NCBI GenBank assembly: GCA_025352695.1
Contig: JANXSK010000196.1
Coordinates: 1-37,165 of the forward strand
DNA length: 37,165 nucleotides
Direction: 5' to 3'
From: Ferruginibacter sp.
GTDB taxonomy: Bacteria > Bacteroidota > Bacteroidia > Chitinophagales > Chitinophagaceae
Below are positions 18,144 through 26,221 of this stretch, piece by piece. The translations under genes and the position numbers were made by a program. The notes beneath the pieces were generated by a model. That model had not been told where the DNA came from. It did no database searches and was given only the letters and a program-made list of their open reading frames with translations. The stretch's first letter is position 1. Every line of letters starts with the position of its first letter.

Positions 18144-19562
18144 ATGAAACGAATACAATTTATTAAAAATGCCGGTTTTTTAAGTGCCGGTCTACTGTTG
18201 AAAGACCTTGCTTTTGCACAGGCTCCAGCATCCTTTCCGGTTGTACGTGTGCCGCTTGATAAAAGAAAGTTTCATAGCAAAGCGGTAGAAGCAGCCATTG
18301 TTGAGTTCCAGTCAAAAGTAAAAAATAAAGAACTCGGTTGGTTGTTTGAAAACTGTTTTCCCAATACGTTGGATACAACAGTTGATTTTGAAATCGTAAA
18401 TAATAAACCTGATACCTATGTAATAACAGGGGATATTGATGCCATGTGGCTGAGAGATAGTACAGCACAGATTTGGCCATATTTGTTATTGACAAAAAAG
18501 GATAAGGAACTGCAGCAGTTAGTTACCGGCGTTATCAACCGGCAGATGAGATGTATTTTAAAAGATCCGTATGCCAATGCTTTTTATAAAGATGAAAATA
18601 AAGTAAGTGAATGGAAGAGCGATCTTACTACGATGCAGCCTGGTATTCATGAACGTAAATGGGAGATTGATTCTTTATGTTACCCTATCCGTCTGGCATA
18701 CAATTACTGGAAAATAACAAATGATGCCACACCTTTTGATTTGCAATGGAAAGAAGCAATAAAAGCAACGCTAAATACTTTTATAGCACAACAACGTAAA
18801 ACAGATAAAGGGCCTTATTCTTTTCAGCGTACAACCGCATGGGCTACGGATGGCGTGCCATTAGGTGGTTATGGTTATCCGGTAAAACCGGTGGGACTTA
18901 TCTGCTCTATGTTTCGCCCTAGTGACGACGCTACGATATTTCCTTTTCTAATACCATCGAACTTTTTTGCTGTTGTTAGTTTAAAGCAGGCAGCTATTAT
19001 GGTAAGGCAAATATTGAAAGATGATCTATTGGCAGCAGCATTAACAGCACTTGCAAATGAAGTAGAAAATGCGTTGCAGCAACATGCCATTGTCAATCAT
19101 CCGCAATACGGAAAAATTTATGCGTATGAAGTAAATGGTTTTGGTAGTTACAATTTAATGGATGATGCAAACGTACCAAGCTTATTATCTTTACCCTATT
19201 TAAATGCAGTTAAAAATACGGATCCCGTTTATATCAATACCCGTAAAATGGTACTTTCAAACAACAACCCTTTTTTCTTTAAAGGTAAAGCTGCCGAAGG
19301 TATTGGAGGTCCGCATGCCGGCATGGATATGATTTGGCCACTTAGCATTATCGTGCGTGGCTTAACCAGCAAAGATGACAATGAAATAAAAACCTGTATA
19401 GAAATGTTGCGTAAAACGCACGGAGGCACCGGCTTTATGCACGAGTCTTTTCACAAAGAGGATGCAGCTAATTTTACCCGTAAATGGTTTGCCTGGGCCA
19501 ATACAATTTTTGGCGAACTGTTATGGGAAGTATATACAACCAAACTTCACTTATTGGCATAA
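18144..19562 (+). CDS. GH125 exo-alpha-1,6-mannosidase
   Basis: A 472-residue exported protein of the GH125 family, inverting metal-independent exo-alpha-1,6-mannosidases that act on N-glycan or yeast-mannan fragments. The family signature is ITGDIDAMWLRDSTAQIWPY, with M101-W102-L103-R104-D105. Other conserved stretches are WEIDSLCYPIRLAYNYW near residue 172, FRPSDDATIFPFLIPSN near 257, and GIGGPHAGMDMIWPLSI near 386. The N-terminus (KRIQFIKNAG, then a hydrophobic run to AFAQA) looks like a signal related to Tat leaders but lacks the twin arginines. Length and motifs are intact, in contrast to the broken genes on either side. Its start is 9 bases after the GH92 remnant, so the mannosidases were probably once one operon. 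Confidence 0.93.
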   Translation: MKRIQFIKNAGFLSAGLLLKDLAFAQAPASFPVVRVPLDKRKFHSKAVEAAIVEFQSKVKNKELGWLFENCFPNTLDTTVDFEIVNNKPDTYVITGDIDAMWLRDSTAQIWPYLLLTKKDKELQQLVTGVINRQMRCILKDPYANAFYKDENKVSEWKSDLTTMQPGIHERKWEIDSLCYPIRLAYNYWKITNDATPFDLQWKEAIKATLNTFIAQQRKTDKGPYSFQRTTAWATDGVPLGGYGYPVKPVGLICSMFRPSDDATIFPFLIPSNFFAVVSLKQAAIMVRQILKDDLLAAALTALANEVENALQQHAIVNHPQYGKIYAYEVNGFGSYNLMDDANVPSLLSLPYLNAVKNTDPVYINTRKMVLSNNNPFFFKGKAAEGIGGPHAGMDMIWPLSIIVRGLTSKDDNEIKTCIEMLRKTHGGTGFMHESFHKEDAANFTRKWFAWANTIFGELLWEVYTTKLHLLA

Positions 19563-19608
19563 ACTATTTGTATTGTACTCTTTAAATTATTTATTAACGG
19601 ATTTAACA

Positions 19609-20954
19609 ATGATAAAAAAATATCCCTTTAAAAATCGTTTCACATTAGCCTTACTTATTTTATTTACCATCGAAGCAAAGGCACAGCAAAAAACAAATGT
19701 CGATTCTATTCGTAATAAAATGCAATGGTTTGACGATGCTAAACTTGGCATCTTTATTCACTGGGGAATGTATTATGTAAATGGAATTGATGAAAGCTGG
19801 AGTTTTCACAATAAAAAAATAAGCCATGCTGATTACATGAAACAGATGAAAGGTTTTACGGCTTCCAAATACGATCCAAAAGCATGGGCTGCTTTAATAA
19901 AAGAAACCGGTGCAAGGTATGCGGTTATTACCACCAAACACCATGATGGGTTAGCATTGTGGCCTACCAAACAAAAGCATTTTAATGTGGTAGCTAACAC
20001 ACCTGCAAACAGAGATGTACTGCAACCTTTTTATGCAGCATTGGATAAAGAAGGAATTAAAAAAGGAGCCTATTTTTCTTTGATTGATTGGAGTCACCCG
20101 GATTATCCTGGTTTTTTAAAAGATAGCAGCCGTTATAAAGTTGCCGATGAACCAATGCGCTGGCAACGTTTTCAGCAATTTTTTCAATCGCAGATCAATG
20201 AAATAAATACTGCCTACAAACCAGATTTATGGTGGTTTGTAGGTGATTGGGAACATAATGCTGATGAGTGGCAGGCAGAAAAAGTAAGGGCGCAGATACT
20301 GGATAAAAAACCAACTGCCATCATTAACGGAAGGTTGCAGGGATATGGAGATTACGATACACCCGAACAAAATTTTCCTGCTACAGGCCCAAGTTCAATT
20401 GGTGGGAATTGTGCATGACCAGCAACAATAACTGGGGCTATCACCCTGATGATACTGCCTATAAAAAGCCTTTTGAAGTAATTACCATTTTTGTAGATGC
20501 AGTAAGTAATGGCGGTAATTTATTATTGGATATTGGCCCCAAAGCAGATGGAACAATACCTGCCGAATAAATTAATATTTTAAAAGAATTTGGTAAGTGG
20601 AATAAAAAAAATGGAGAAGCCATCTTTGGTACAATCGGGGGTATGCCACAGAGGCATTTTTACGGCCCTAGTACCATGTCAAAAGATTATATGACAGTGT
20701 ATCTTTTTTTACCAGCCCAAACTGCTGGTAACATTATGGTAAAAGGATTGGTGAATGATATAAAGGATATACAGGTGGTGGGTACAACGCAACATTTGCA
20801 ACACAAAGTAGTGGGCAAAATATCTTGGAGTCCTGTGCCTAACCTGGTATTTATTAATGTGCCGGAAAATATACGGGATGAATACATTACTGTATTGAAA
20901 GTAACATTGGATAAGCCGGTTCAACTATACCGTGGACCGGGTGGATTGAATTAA
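19609..20954 (+). pseudogene. Broken GH29 alpha-L-fucosidase (third copy)
   Basis: A third fucosidase with at least two disabling lesions. The ATG at 19609 opens a signal peptide ending near AKAQQ, then LGIFIHWGMYYVNG and TKHHDGLALW. The frame is lost near 20390-20405: it ends in a TGA at 20416-20418, while the shifted frame continues as WWELCMTSNNNWGYHPDD and LLLDIGPKADGTIPAE, matching the second copy. That frame then meets an in-frame TAA at 20568-20570 and resumes as INILKEFGKWNKKNGEAIF through a C-terminal domain ending at 20954. One lost base and one C-to-T or G-to-T change would explain both lesions. In addition the nucleophile position is valine: WFVGDW (V211) instead of WFDGHW or WLDGGW in the two intact copies. 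The gene is very unlikely to give an active fucosidase. Confidence 0.87.
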
Positions 20955-21035
20955 TAGTTGTAATTTCTGAATGCTTGATGGAGATTGCATCAAAAAAAAA
21001 TAGTATCAATTTATAGGCATTTAAAAACACCGTAT

Positions 21036-21884
21036 ATGAAGCAGGTAATCGTCATTAAAATTTTATTACTTACCCTATTTGGTGGTACTGTTTTTTTAGT
21101 AACTGCACAAAAAAAGAAAGGTTGGACATTGGTTTGGCAGGATGAATTTAATTATAAAGGCTTGCCGGATGCAAAAAAATGGGGCTACGAAAATGGGCAT
21201 GTGCGCAATCAGGAACAGCAATATTACACCCATGCCCGAAAAGAAAATATAGCGGTAAATAATGGGTTGCTAACCATTACCGGAAATAAAGAAATTTATC
21301 CTAACAAAGCCTATAAAAAAGGATCAAAAGAATGGCAGCAGAAAGATTCGTTGGCACAATATACTTCTGCCAGTATCAATACGGATGGATTTGCAGGCTG
21401 GCAATACGGCCGAATTGAAGTAAAAGCAAAATTGCCGCATGGTGGGGGTATATGGCCTGCTATCTGGATGCTGGGAACCAACGGGCAAAAGATTGGATGG
21501 CCTGGTTGTGGTGAAATTGATATCATGGAATTTATAGGTAACCATCCAACAGATATTTATGGCACCATACATTACGGAGACACCGCTCAGCGGCATCGTT
21601 CAAGCGGTAGTAAAATAACAGATTTTACATTACAAAATGATTTTCATGTGTTTGCAATTGAATGGGATAAAGATGCCATGGATCTATTTTTTGATAATAA
21701 GAAATTCCATCATTTTGTTATTGACTCAGCTGGCAATGGAAATAATAATCCTTTTAGAAAGCCTTTTTATTTATTAATTAATTTGGCGATGGGAGCTGAA
21801 TGGCCGGGACCAATTGATGATACTGTTTTGCCTCAGCAATTTATTATTGATTATGTGAGGTTGTATAAAAAGAAAAATGGATAA
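21036..21884 (+). CDS. GH16 endo-beta-glucanase (laminarinase-like)
   Basis: A 282-residue exported GH16 enzyme. The ATG at 21036 gives a signal peptide ending near VTAQK; an in-frame TTG at 20985 would add 17 non-signal residues. The catalytic signature is GEIDIMEFIG, with E160 as nucleophile and E165 as acid/base. WQDEFN near the start, GRIEVKAKLPHGGGIWPAIW, and the closing FYLLINLAMGAEWPG and FIIDYVRLY complete the family pattern. The unsplit EIDIME form and IWPAIWMLG are typical of beta-1,3(4)-glucanases, so laminarin or fungal beta-glucan is the likely substrate. It is the last gene of the hydrolase run, starting 81 bases after the broken fucosidase. Confidence 0.93.
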   Translation: MKQVIVIKILLLTLFGGTVFLVTAQKKKGWTLVWQDEFNYKGLPDAKKWGYENGHVRNQEQQYYTHARKENIAVNNGLLTITGNKEIYPNKAYKKGSKEWQQKDSLAQYTSASINTDGFAGWQYGRIEVKAKLPHGGGIWPAIWMLGTNGQKIGWPGCGEIDIMEFIGNHPTDIYGTIHYGDTAQRHRSSGSKITDFTLQNDFHVFAIEWDKDAMDLFFDNKKFHHFVIDSAGNGNNNPFRKPFYLLINLAMGAEWPGPIDDTVLPQQFIIDYVRLYKKKNG

Positions 21885-22179
21885 TGTTAATTTTTCCACA
21901 ATGTTTGTTAATAGTAAATATTCCTTGCTTTTAAAATAAAAGACCGTTGAGGAAGATGACGCAAACGTTTGATTAATTTTTTAAAAAACTATAGGTTTAA
22001 TTTTACTTTTAAATTTAGATTTAACTAAATAAAAATTTAACCAACAAAAAAAAACAGTAAATTTAATTTTTTTATTTCCATATAAAAATTAGTAGCTAGC
22101 AGGTAGTATAAACCTTTAGCCGATTGCCACTTGTCCAGACACTATTGATGTCAAATTAAAATAGAAAAATGCTTGCGAT
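21885..22179 (+). other. AT-rich intergenic region with a CAAACGTTTG palindrome
   Basis: These 295 bases separate the hydrolase run from the cytochrome cluster and should hold the promoter of the latter. A perfect 10-base palindrome, CAAACGTTTG, lies at 21962-21971 with a central CG, as in LacI-type operators, followed by ATTAATTTTTT. The rest is A/T runs. I see no strong terminator hairpin and no open reading frame of note. Confidence 0.35.
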
Positions 22180-24501
22180 ATGAAAACCAAACTTTTAATA
22201 GTATTTGCTTTATTGCTTTTTATTGTTGTTGGCTGGCTGGCCTGTATGCAGGTAAATGGTAATTCAACAAATGCAGTGCCCGATAAAGTGAGCTACAATT
22301 TCAATATCAGGCCAATATTATCTGATAAATGTTTTAAATGCCACGGTCCTGATATTAATAAACGAGAAGCAGGTTTAAGATTGGATATTCCAGATTCAGC
22401 TTTTGCTCCATTAAAAGAAACCAAAGGTGCTTTTGCCTTAGTACCCTTTAAGCCAGAAGAATCAGAACTTTATAAGCGTATATCCTCTATCGACACTAGT
22501 TACCAGATGCCAACACCATCTTCCCATTTGGGAATATTGTCGGCACATGAAATTACACTGTTTAAAAAATGGATTAATCAGGGTGCAAAATATGAGCCGC
22601 ATTGGGCATTTGTAAAACCTGTTAAAGCCCCTTTACCTGAAATTAAAACGAAAGAGCTTGTAAAAAATGAGATCGATTATTTTATTATAAATAAACAGGA
22701 GCAGCTTGGACTTACCATCAATGAAGAATCTGATAAAGAGCGGTTATTAAAACGAGTGTCTCTTGATCTGACAGGGTTGCTACCTTCCGAAAAAATGATG
22801 GAGAAGTTTACTGCCAATCAAACTGTAACTGCGTATGAATCGGCTGTGGATGAACTATTGACCTTGCCAACTTATGGCGAAAAAATGGCCGTTCACTGGT
22901 TGGATGTTGCCCGCTACTCGGATAGCTATGGCTACCAGGATGATAATATAAGAACACAGTGGGCCTGGCGGGATTGGGTAATTCATGCATTCAATAAAAA
23001 TATTCCTTACAATACATTTCTTACCTGGCAAATAGCTGGTGATATGTTGCCCAATGCAACAAAAGAACAAATACTTGCTACTGCTTTTTTTCGCAATCAC
23101 AAATACACCGAAGAGGGCGGTGTTATTCCTGAAGAATACCGCATTACTTATATTCTTGATAAAACTAAAACCTACAGCAAAGGTATTTTGGGCTTAACAG
23201 CAGAATGTGCTCAATGCCACGATCATAAATATGATCCTATTTCTCAAAAAGATTATTATCAGTTATTTGCATTTTTTAATAATACCAAAGAGATAGGTTT
23301 TGAAGGAGATGTAAGCCAGTCAAAACCTGCAAAACTTCCTATTCTTACTATCTCTGATGCAGAGTCAAAAGATATGTTGTCATTTATTAACAAAAAAGAC
23401 ACAGGCAATTTAACGGTTTCTGTAATGGGGGAAAAAGATACCGCCCGAAAAACATTTATTCTTAATAGGGGTGCATATGATCAACTTGGAGCCGAAGTGT
23501 ATCCTGCTCCAATAAAATCGGTCATGGTTTTTGATACCATTAATAGCCCACGCAACAGGCTTGGTCTTGCTGCCTGGACAGTTAGCAAAAACAACCCACT
23601 TACGGCAAGGGTTTTTGTAAACCAAATCTGGCAGGAAATTTTTGGAAGAGGATTGGTAAAAACCTCTGGCGATTTTGGTATGCAGGGAGAGTTGCCTACG
23701 CATCCCGAATTACTTGATTGGATGGCGACAGATTTTATGGAACATGGTTGGGATATAAAGCGATTAATGAAACAGATTGTGATGTCTGGAACTTATCGCC
23801 AGTCATCTAAAATAAATGAAGGAAATTATAAAAAGGATCCGGAAAATATTTATTTAGCCCGTGCGCCACGTCAAAAAGTAAAAGCTGAATTTGTAAGAGA
23901 TATAATTTTATCAAGCAGTGGGTTATTGGTCAGTACCATTGGGGGCCCTAGTGTAAAACCTTACCAGCCTAAAGGTTTGTGGGAAATGGCCAGCTCTGGC
24001 AGAGGCGTATTGGCAACCTATAAACAAGATAAAGGAGACGCATTGTACAGAAGAGGGATGTACACATTTATAAAATTAACTGTACCGCCACCAAGCATGA
24101 TATTATTTGATGCCAGCAACAGGGATCAGTGCGAAGTAAAACGTTCGCAAACAAATACGCCGTTACAGGCATTGATGATGATGAATGATCCTACTGTGTT
24201 GGAGGCTTCCCGTGTACTTGCACAAAAGCTAATGGAAGAAAACAATACATCGGACGAGAAAATAAAAAAAGCATTTCACCGTATTATTTGCAGGGTAGCT
24301 GGTACTAAGGAAAACGATATTTTAAAATCTTATTATGAGGAACAGTTGCAACAGTTTAAGCAAAAAAAACTGGATGCTGTTGCTACATTGAAGGTGGGCG
24401 AATTTCTTTCCGTTAATAATTCAGATGCCAATGCAACTGCTGCACTAATGAAAGTGATTAACATGATTTACAATATGGAAGAAGCCATTATAAAAACCTG
24501 A
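22180..24501 (+). CDS. PSCyt1/DUF1549/DUF1553 cytochrome-like protein
   Basis: A 773-residue planctomycete-type cytochrome protein. The N-terminus is a hydrophobic signal or lipoprotein leader (GWLAC near residue 22, an imperfect lipobox). The PSCyt1 domain carries heme motif CFKCH (C51, C54, H55) followed by GPDINKREAGLRLD, with MPTPSS downstream. DUF1549 follows, with VHWLDVARYSDSYGYQDD near residue 230 and the conserved CAQCHDHKYDP (C343, C346, H347). DUF1553 occupies the C-terminal half, with FGRGLVKTSGDFG near 487, LLDWMATDFMEHGWDIKRL near 508 and RSQTNTPLQALMMMNDP near 657. The function of this family is not established; electron transfer coupled to polymer breakdown is a common proposal. 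The DUF1501 gene begins two bases after its stop, the usual pairing in planctomycetes and Bacteroidota. Confidence 0.92.
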   Translation: MKTKLLIVFALLLFIVVGWLACMQVNGNSTNAVPDKVSYNFNIRPILSDKCFKCHGPDINKREAGLRLDIPDSAFAPLKETKGAFALVPFKPEESELYKRISSIDTSYQMPTPSSHLGILSAHEITLFKKWINQGAKYEPHWAFVKPVKAPLPEIKTKELVKNEIDYFIINKQEQLGLTINEESDKERLLKRVSLDLTGLLPSEKMMEKFTANQTVTAYESAVDELLTLPTYGEKMAVHWLDVARYSDSYGYQDDNIRTQWAWRDWVIHAFNKNIPYNTFLTWQIAGDMLPNATKEQILATAFFRNHKYTEEGGVIPEEYRITYILDKTKTYSKGILGLTAECAQCHDHKYDPISQKDYYQLFAFFNNTKEIGFEGDVSQSKPAKLPILTISDAESKDMLSFINKKDTGNLTVSVMGEKDTARKTFILNRGAYDQLGAEVYPAPIKSVMVFDTINSPRNRLGLAAWTVSKNNPLTARVFVNQIWQEIFGRGLVKTSGDFGMQGELPTHPELLDWMATDFMEHGWDIKRLMKQIVMSGTYRQSSKINEGNYKKDPENIYLARAPRQKVKAEFVRDIILSSSGLLVSTIGGPSVKPYQPKGLWEMASSGRGVLATYKQDKGDALYRRGMYTFIKLTVPPPSMILFDASNRDQCEVKRSQTNTPLQALMMMNDPTVLEASRVLAQKLMEENNTSDEKIKKAFHRIICRVAGTKENDILKSYYEEQLQQFKQKKLDAVATLKVGEFLSVNNSDANATAALMKVINMIYNMEEAIIKT

Positions 24502-24503
24502 TT

Positions 24504-25952
24504 ATGCATAAAGAAATAATGGAACACAACCTCAACTTAAACAGAAGGCGTTTCCTTTCAAAATTAAGTTTAGGTATAGGAAGTGTAGCATTGGGATCGT
24601 TGCTGATTCCCGATTTGTTTGGTAGTAAAAGCGATGAAGAAATGCTGTTGGCGGGATTGCCGCAATTTGCACCCAAGGCCAAAAGAATTATCTATCTTTT
24701 TCAGAATGGTGCACCTTCTCAATTAGACCTGTTTGATTATAAACCAAAGCTGATTGAAATGTTTGGACAGGATTTGCCTGAATCAATCAGGATGGGCCAA
24801 CGCCTTACTGGTATGACGGCGGATCAGAAAAAGTTCCCTTTGGCTGGCACTACTTTTAAGTTCAATCAGTATGGAGAGGCAAAAGCATGGATCAGTGAAT
24901 TGTTGCCGCATACTTCCAAAGTGGTAGATGATTTATGTTTTATAAAGACAATGCATACCGAAGCAATCAACCATGATCCTGCACTTACTTTTTTTCAAAC
25001 CGGCGCACAGGTGGGCAACCGACCAAGTATGGGTTCGTGGCTCAGTTATGGTCTAGGTAGTGAAAATAAAAATCTGCCAGCTTTTTGTGTATTGTTATCG
25101 AAAGGAAAAGGCAACGGACAAGGCGTATATTCAAAACTATGGAGTAATGGATTTCTTGATTCCGTACACCAGGGTGTGCAATTTAGTAGTGGCGATAATC
25201 CTGTTTTATATCTTAACAATCATGAAAGTATCACTAAGGCTGACCGCAGAAAAATGTTGGATAAACTGGAACAATTAAATGCAGAAACATTTAAGCAATC
25301 TGGAGATCCGGAAATAAATGCTAAAATACAGCAATACGAAATGGCCTATCGGATGCAAACAGCCGTGCCCGAAATAACCGACTTGAGTAAAGAGCCGGAA
25401 GATATTGTAAAATTGTATGGCCCCGATTGCCTGGTACCAGGTACTTATGCCGCCAACTGTTTGCTGGCAAGAAAATTATCTGAAAATGGTGTACGATTTG
25501 TACAATTGTATCACCAGGGTTGGGATGCACATGATAGTCTTCCATCTCAAATAAAAGGCCAGGCAATGGATACAGACCAAGCTTCGGCAGCGCTGATTAC
25601 TGACCTTAAACAAAGAGGTTTATTAGATGAAACCTTGGTGATTTGGGGAGGTGAATTTGGCAGAACGAATTATTGTCAGGGTAAACTTACAAAAGATAAT
25701 TATGGACGGGATCATCATCCAAGGTGCTTTACAATCTGGATGGCTGGCGGTGGCGTAAAGCCCGGTGTATATGGCGAAACAGATGAATTTGGTTATAATA
25801 TTATAAAAGATCCGGTACATGTAAATGATTTCCATGCAACCGTTTTGCATCTGATGGGTATAGATCATGAGAAGCTTACGTTTAAACATTTAGGCCGTCG
25901 ATACAGGCTTACAGATGTAGCAGGTAATGTGGTGAAGGGGATTGTTACTTAA
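24504..25952 (+). CDS. DUF1501 protein with a Tat signal (sulfatase-fold relative)
   Basis: A 482-residue DUF1501 protein. The N-terminus NLNRRRFLSKLSLGIGSVAL is a textbook twin-arginine signal, so the protein is exported folded, probably with a cofactor or metal. Family stretches include YLFQNGAPSQLDLFDYKP near residue 64, HTEAINHDPALTFFQTG near 150, LWSNGFLDSVHQGVQF near 212, and the metal-site-like segments GEFGRTNYCQGKL and YGRDHHPRCFTIWMAGGG. DUF1501 belongs to the alkaline phosphatase/sulfatase superfamily fold, but no formylglycine CxPxR sulfatase motif is visible, so sulfatase activity should not be assumed. The start is either 24504 or the in-frame ATG at 24519; both keep the RR motif. 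It is tightly coupled to the DUF1549 gene. Confidence 0.92.
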   Translation: MHKEIMEHNLNLNRRRFLSKLSLGIGSVALGSLLIPDLFGSKSDEEMLLAGLPQFAPKAKRIIYLFQNGAPSQLDLFDYKPKLIEMFGQDLPESIRMGQRLTGMTADQKKFPLAGTTFKFNQYGEAKAWISELLPHTSKVVDDLCFIKTMHTEAINHDPALTFFQTGAQVGNRPSMGSWLSYGLGSENKNLPAFCVLLSKGKGNGQGVYSKLWSNGFLDSVHQGVQFSSGDNPVLYLNNHESITKADRRKMLDKLEQLNAETFKQSGDPEINAKIQQYEMAYRMQTAVPEITDLSKEPEDIVKLYGPDCLVPGTYAANCLLARKLSENGVRFVQLYHQGWDAHDSLPSQIKGQAMDTDQASAALITDLKQRGLLDETLVIWGGEFGRTNYCQGKLTKDNYGRDHHPRCFTIWMAGGGVKPGVYGETDEFGYNIIKDPVHVNDFHATVLHLMGIDHEKLTFKHLGRRYRLTDVAGNVVKGIVT

Positions 25953-26221
25953 TAGCATATCCTCACCTGAGCGGCAAGTAATTTGAAGCGTATTATTATT
26001 ACCTGTCATTTTAACATTCATTTTTAAATGCCTAGGAAAGGGTTTAAATACAATTTACTCCCGAAGAAAAGAGCTAAGGGAGGGAAAGATTCGACATCGG
26101 ATCTACAGCTTTTGCTTACAGGTATGCGCATATGGATAAGGGGCTTTTGGAAGAAGTACGATATAAACTTAAATAAATTTAATTATCCAAAATAAAAAAA
26201 TACCAAATAAAATTTCACCAT
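25953..26221 (+). other. Unexplained 269-base intergenic stretch with two short open frames
   Basis: This gap divides the DUF1501 gene from the NHL gene and is less A/T-biased in its middle than other gaps. A 55-codon, very basic frame runs from an ATG at 26028 to a TAA at 26195 (MPRKGFKYNLLPKKRAK at its start). An overlapping frame without a start codon, open from 26078 to 26176, ends in HMDKGLLEEVRYKLK and looks protein-like. I recognise neither. A decayed gene remnant is plausible, as is chance. Confidence 0.25.
26190..26212 (+). repeat. A-rich 23-base leader shared with the second fucosidase gene
   Basis: This is the second copy of the exact 23-base sequence also at 16087-16109. It ends 9 bases before the ATG of the NHL propeller gene. 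Its position right at a start codon in both places favours a role in translation initiation or a common leader over random repetition, but the A-rich composition weakens the case. Confidence 0.4.

Noticed and set aside
20643..20954. Independent 103-residue protein
   Set aside because: It is the C-terminal end of the broken third fucosidase, in the frame that follows the shift and the TAA at 20568.
24504..25952. DUF1501 protein as an active sulfatase acting on fucoidan-like sulfated fucose
   Set aside because: The fold is related, but no CxPxR formylglycine motif is visible, and no true sulfatase gene is found in the window.
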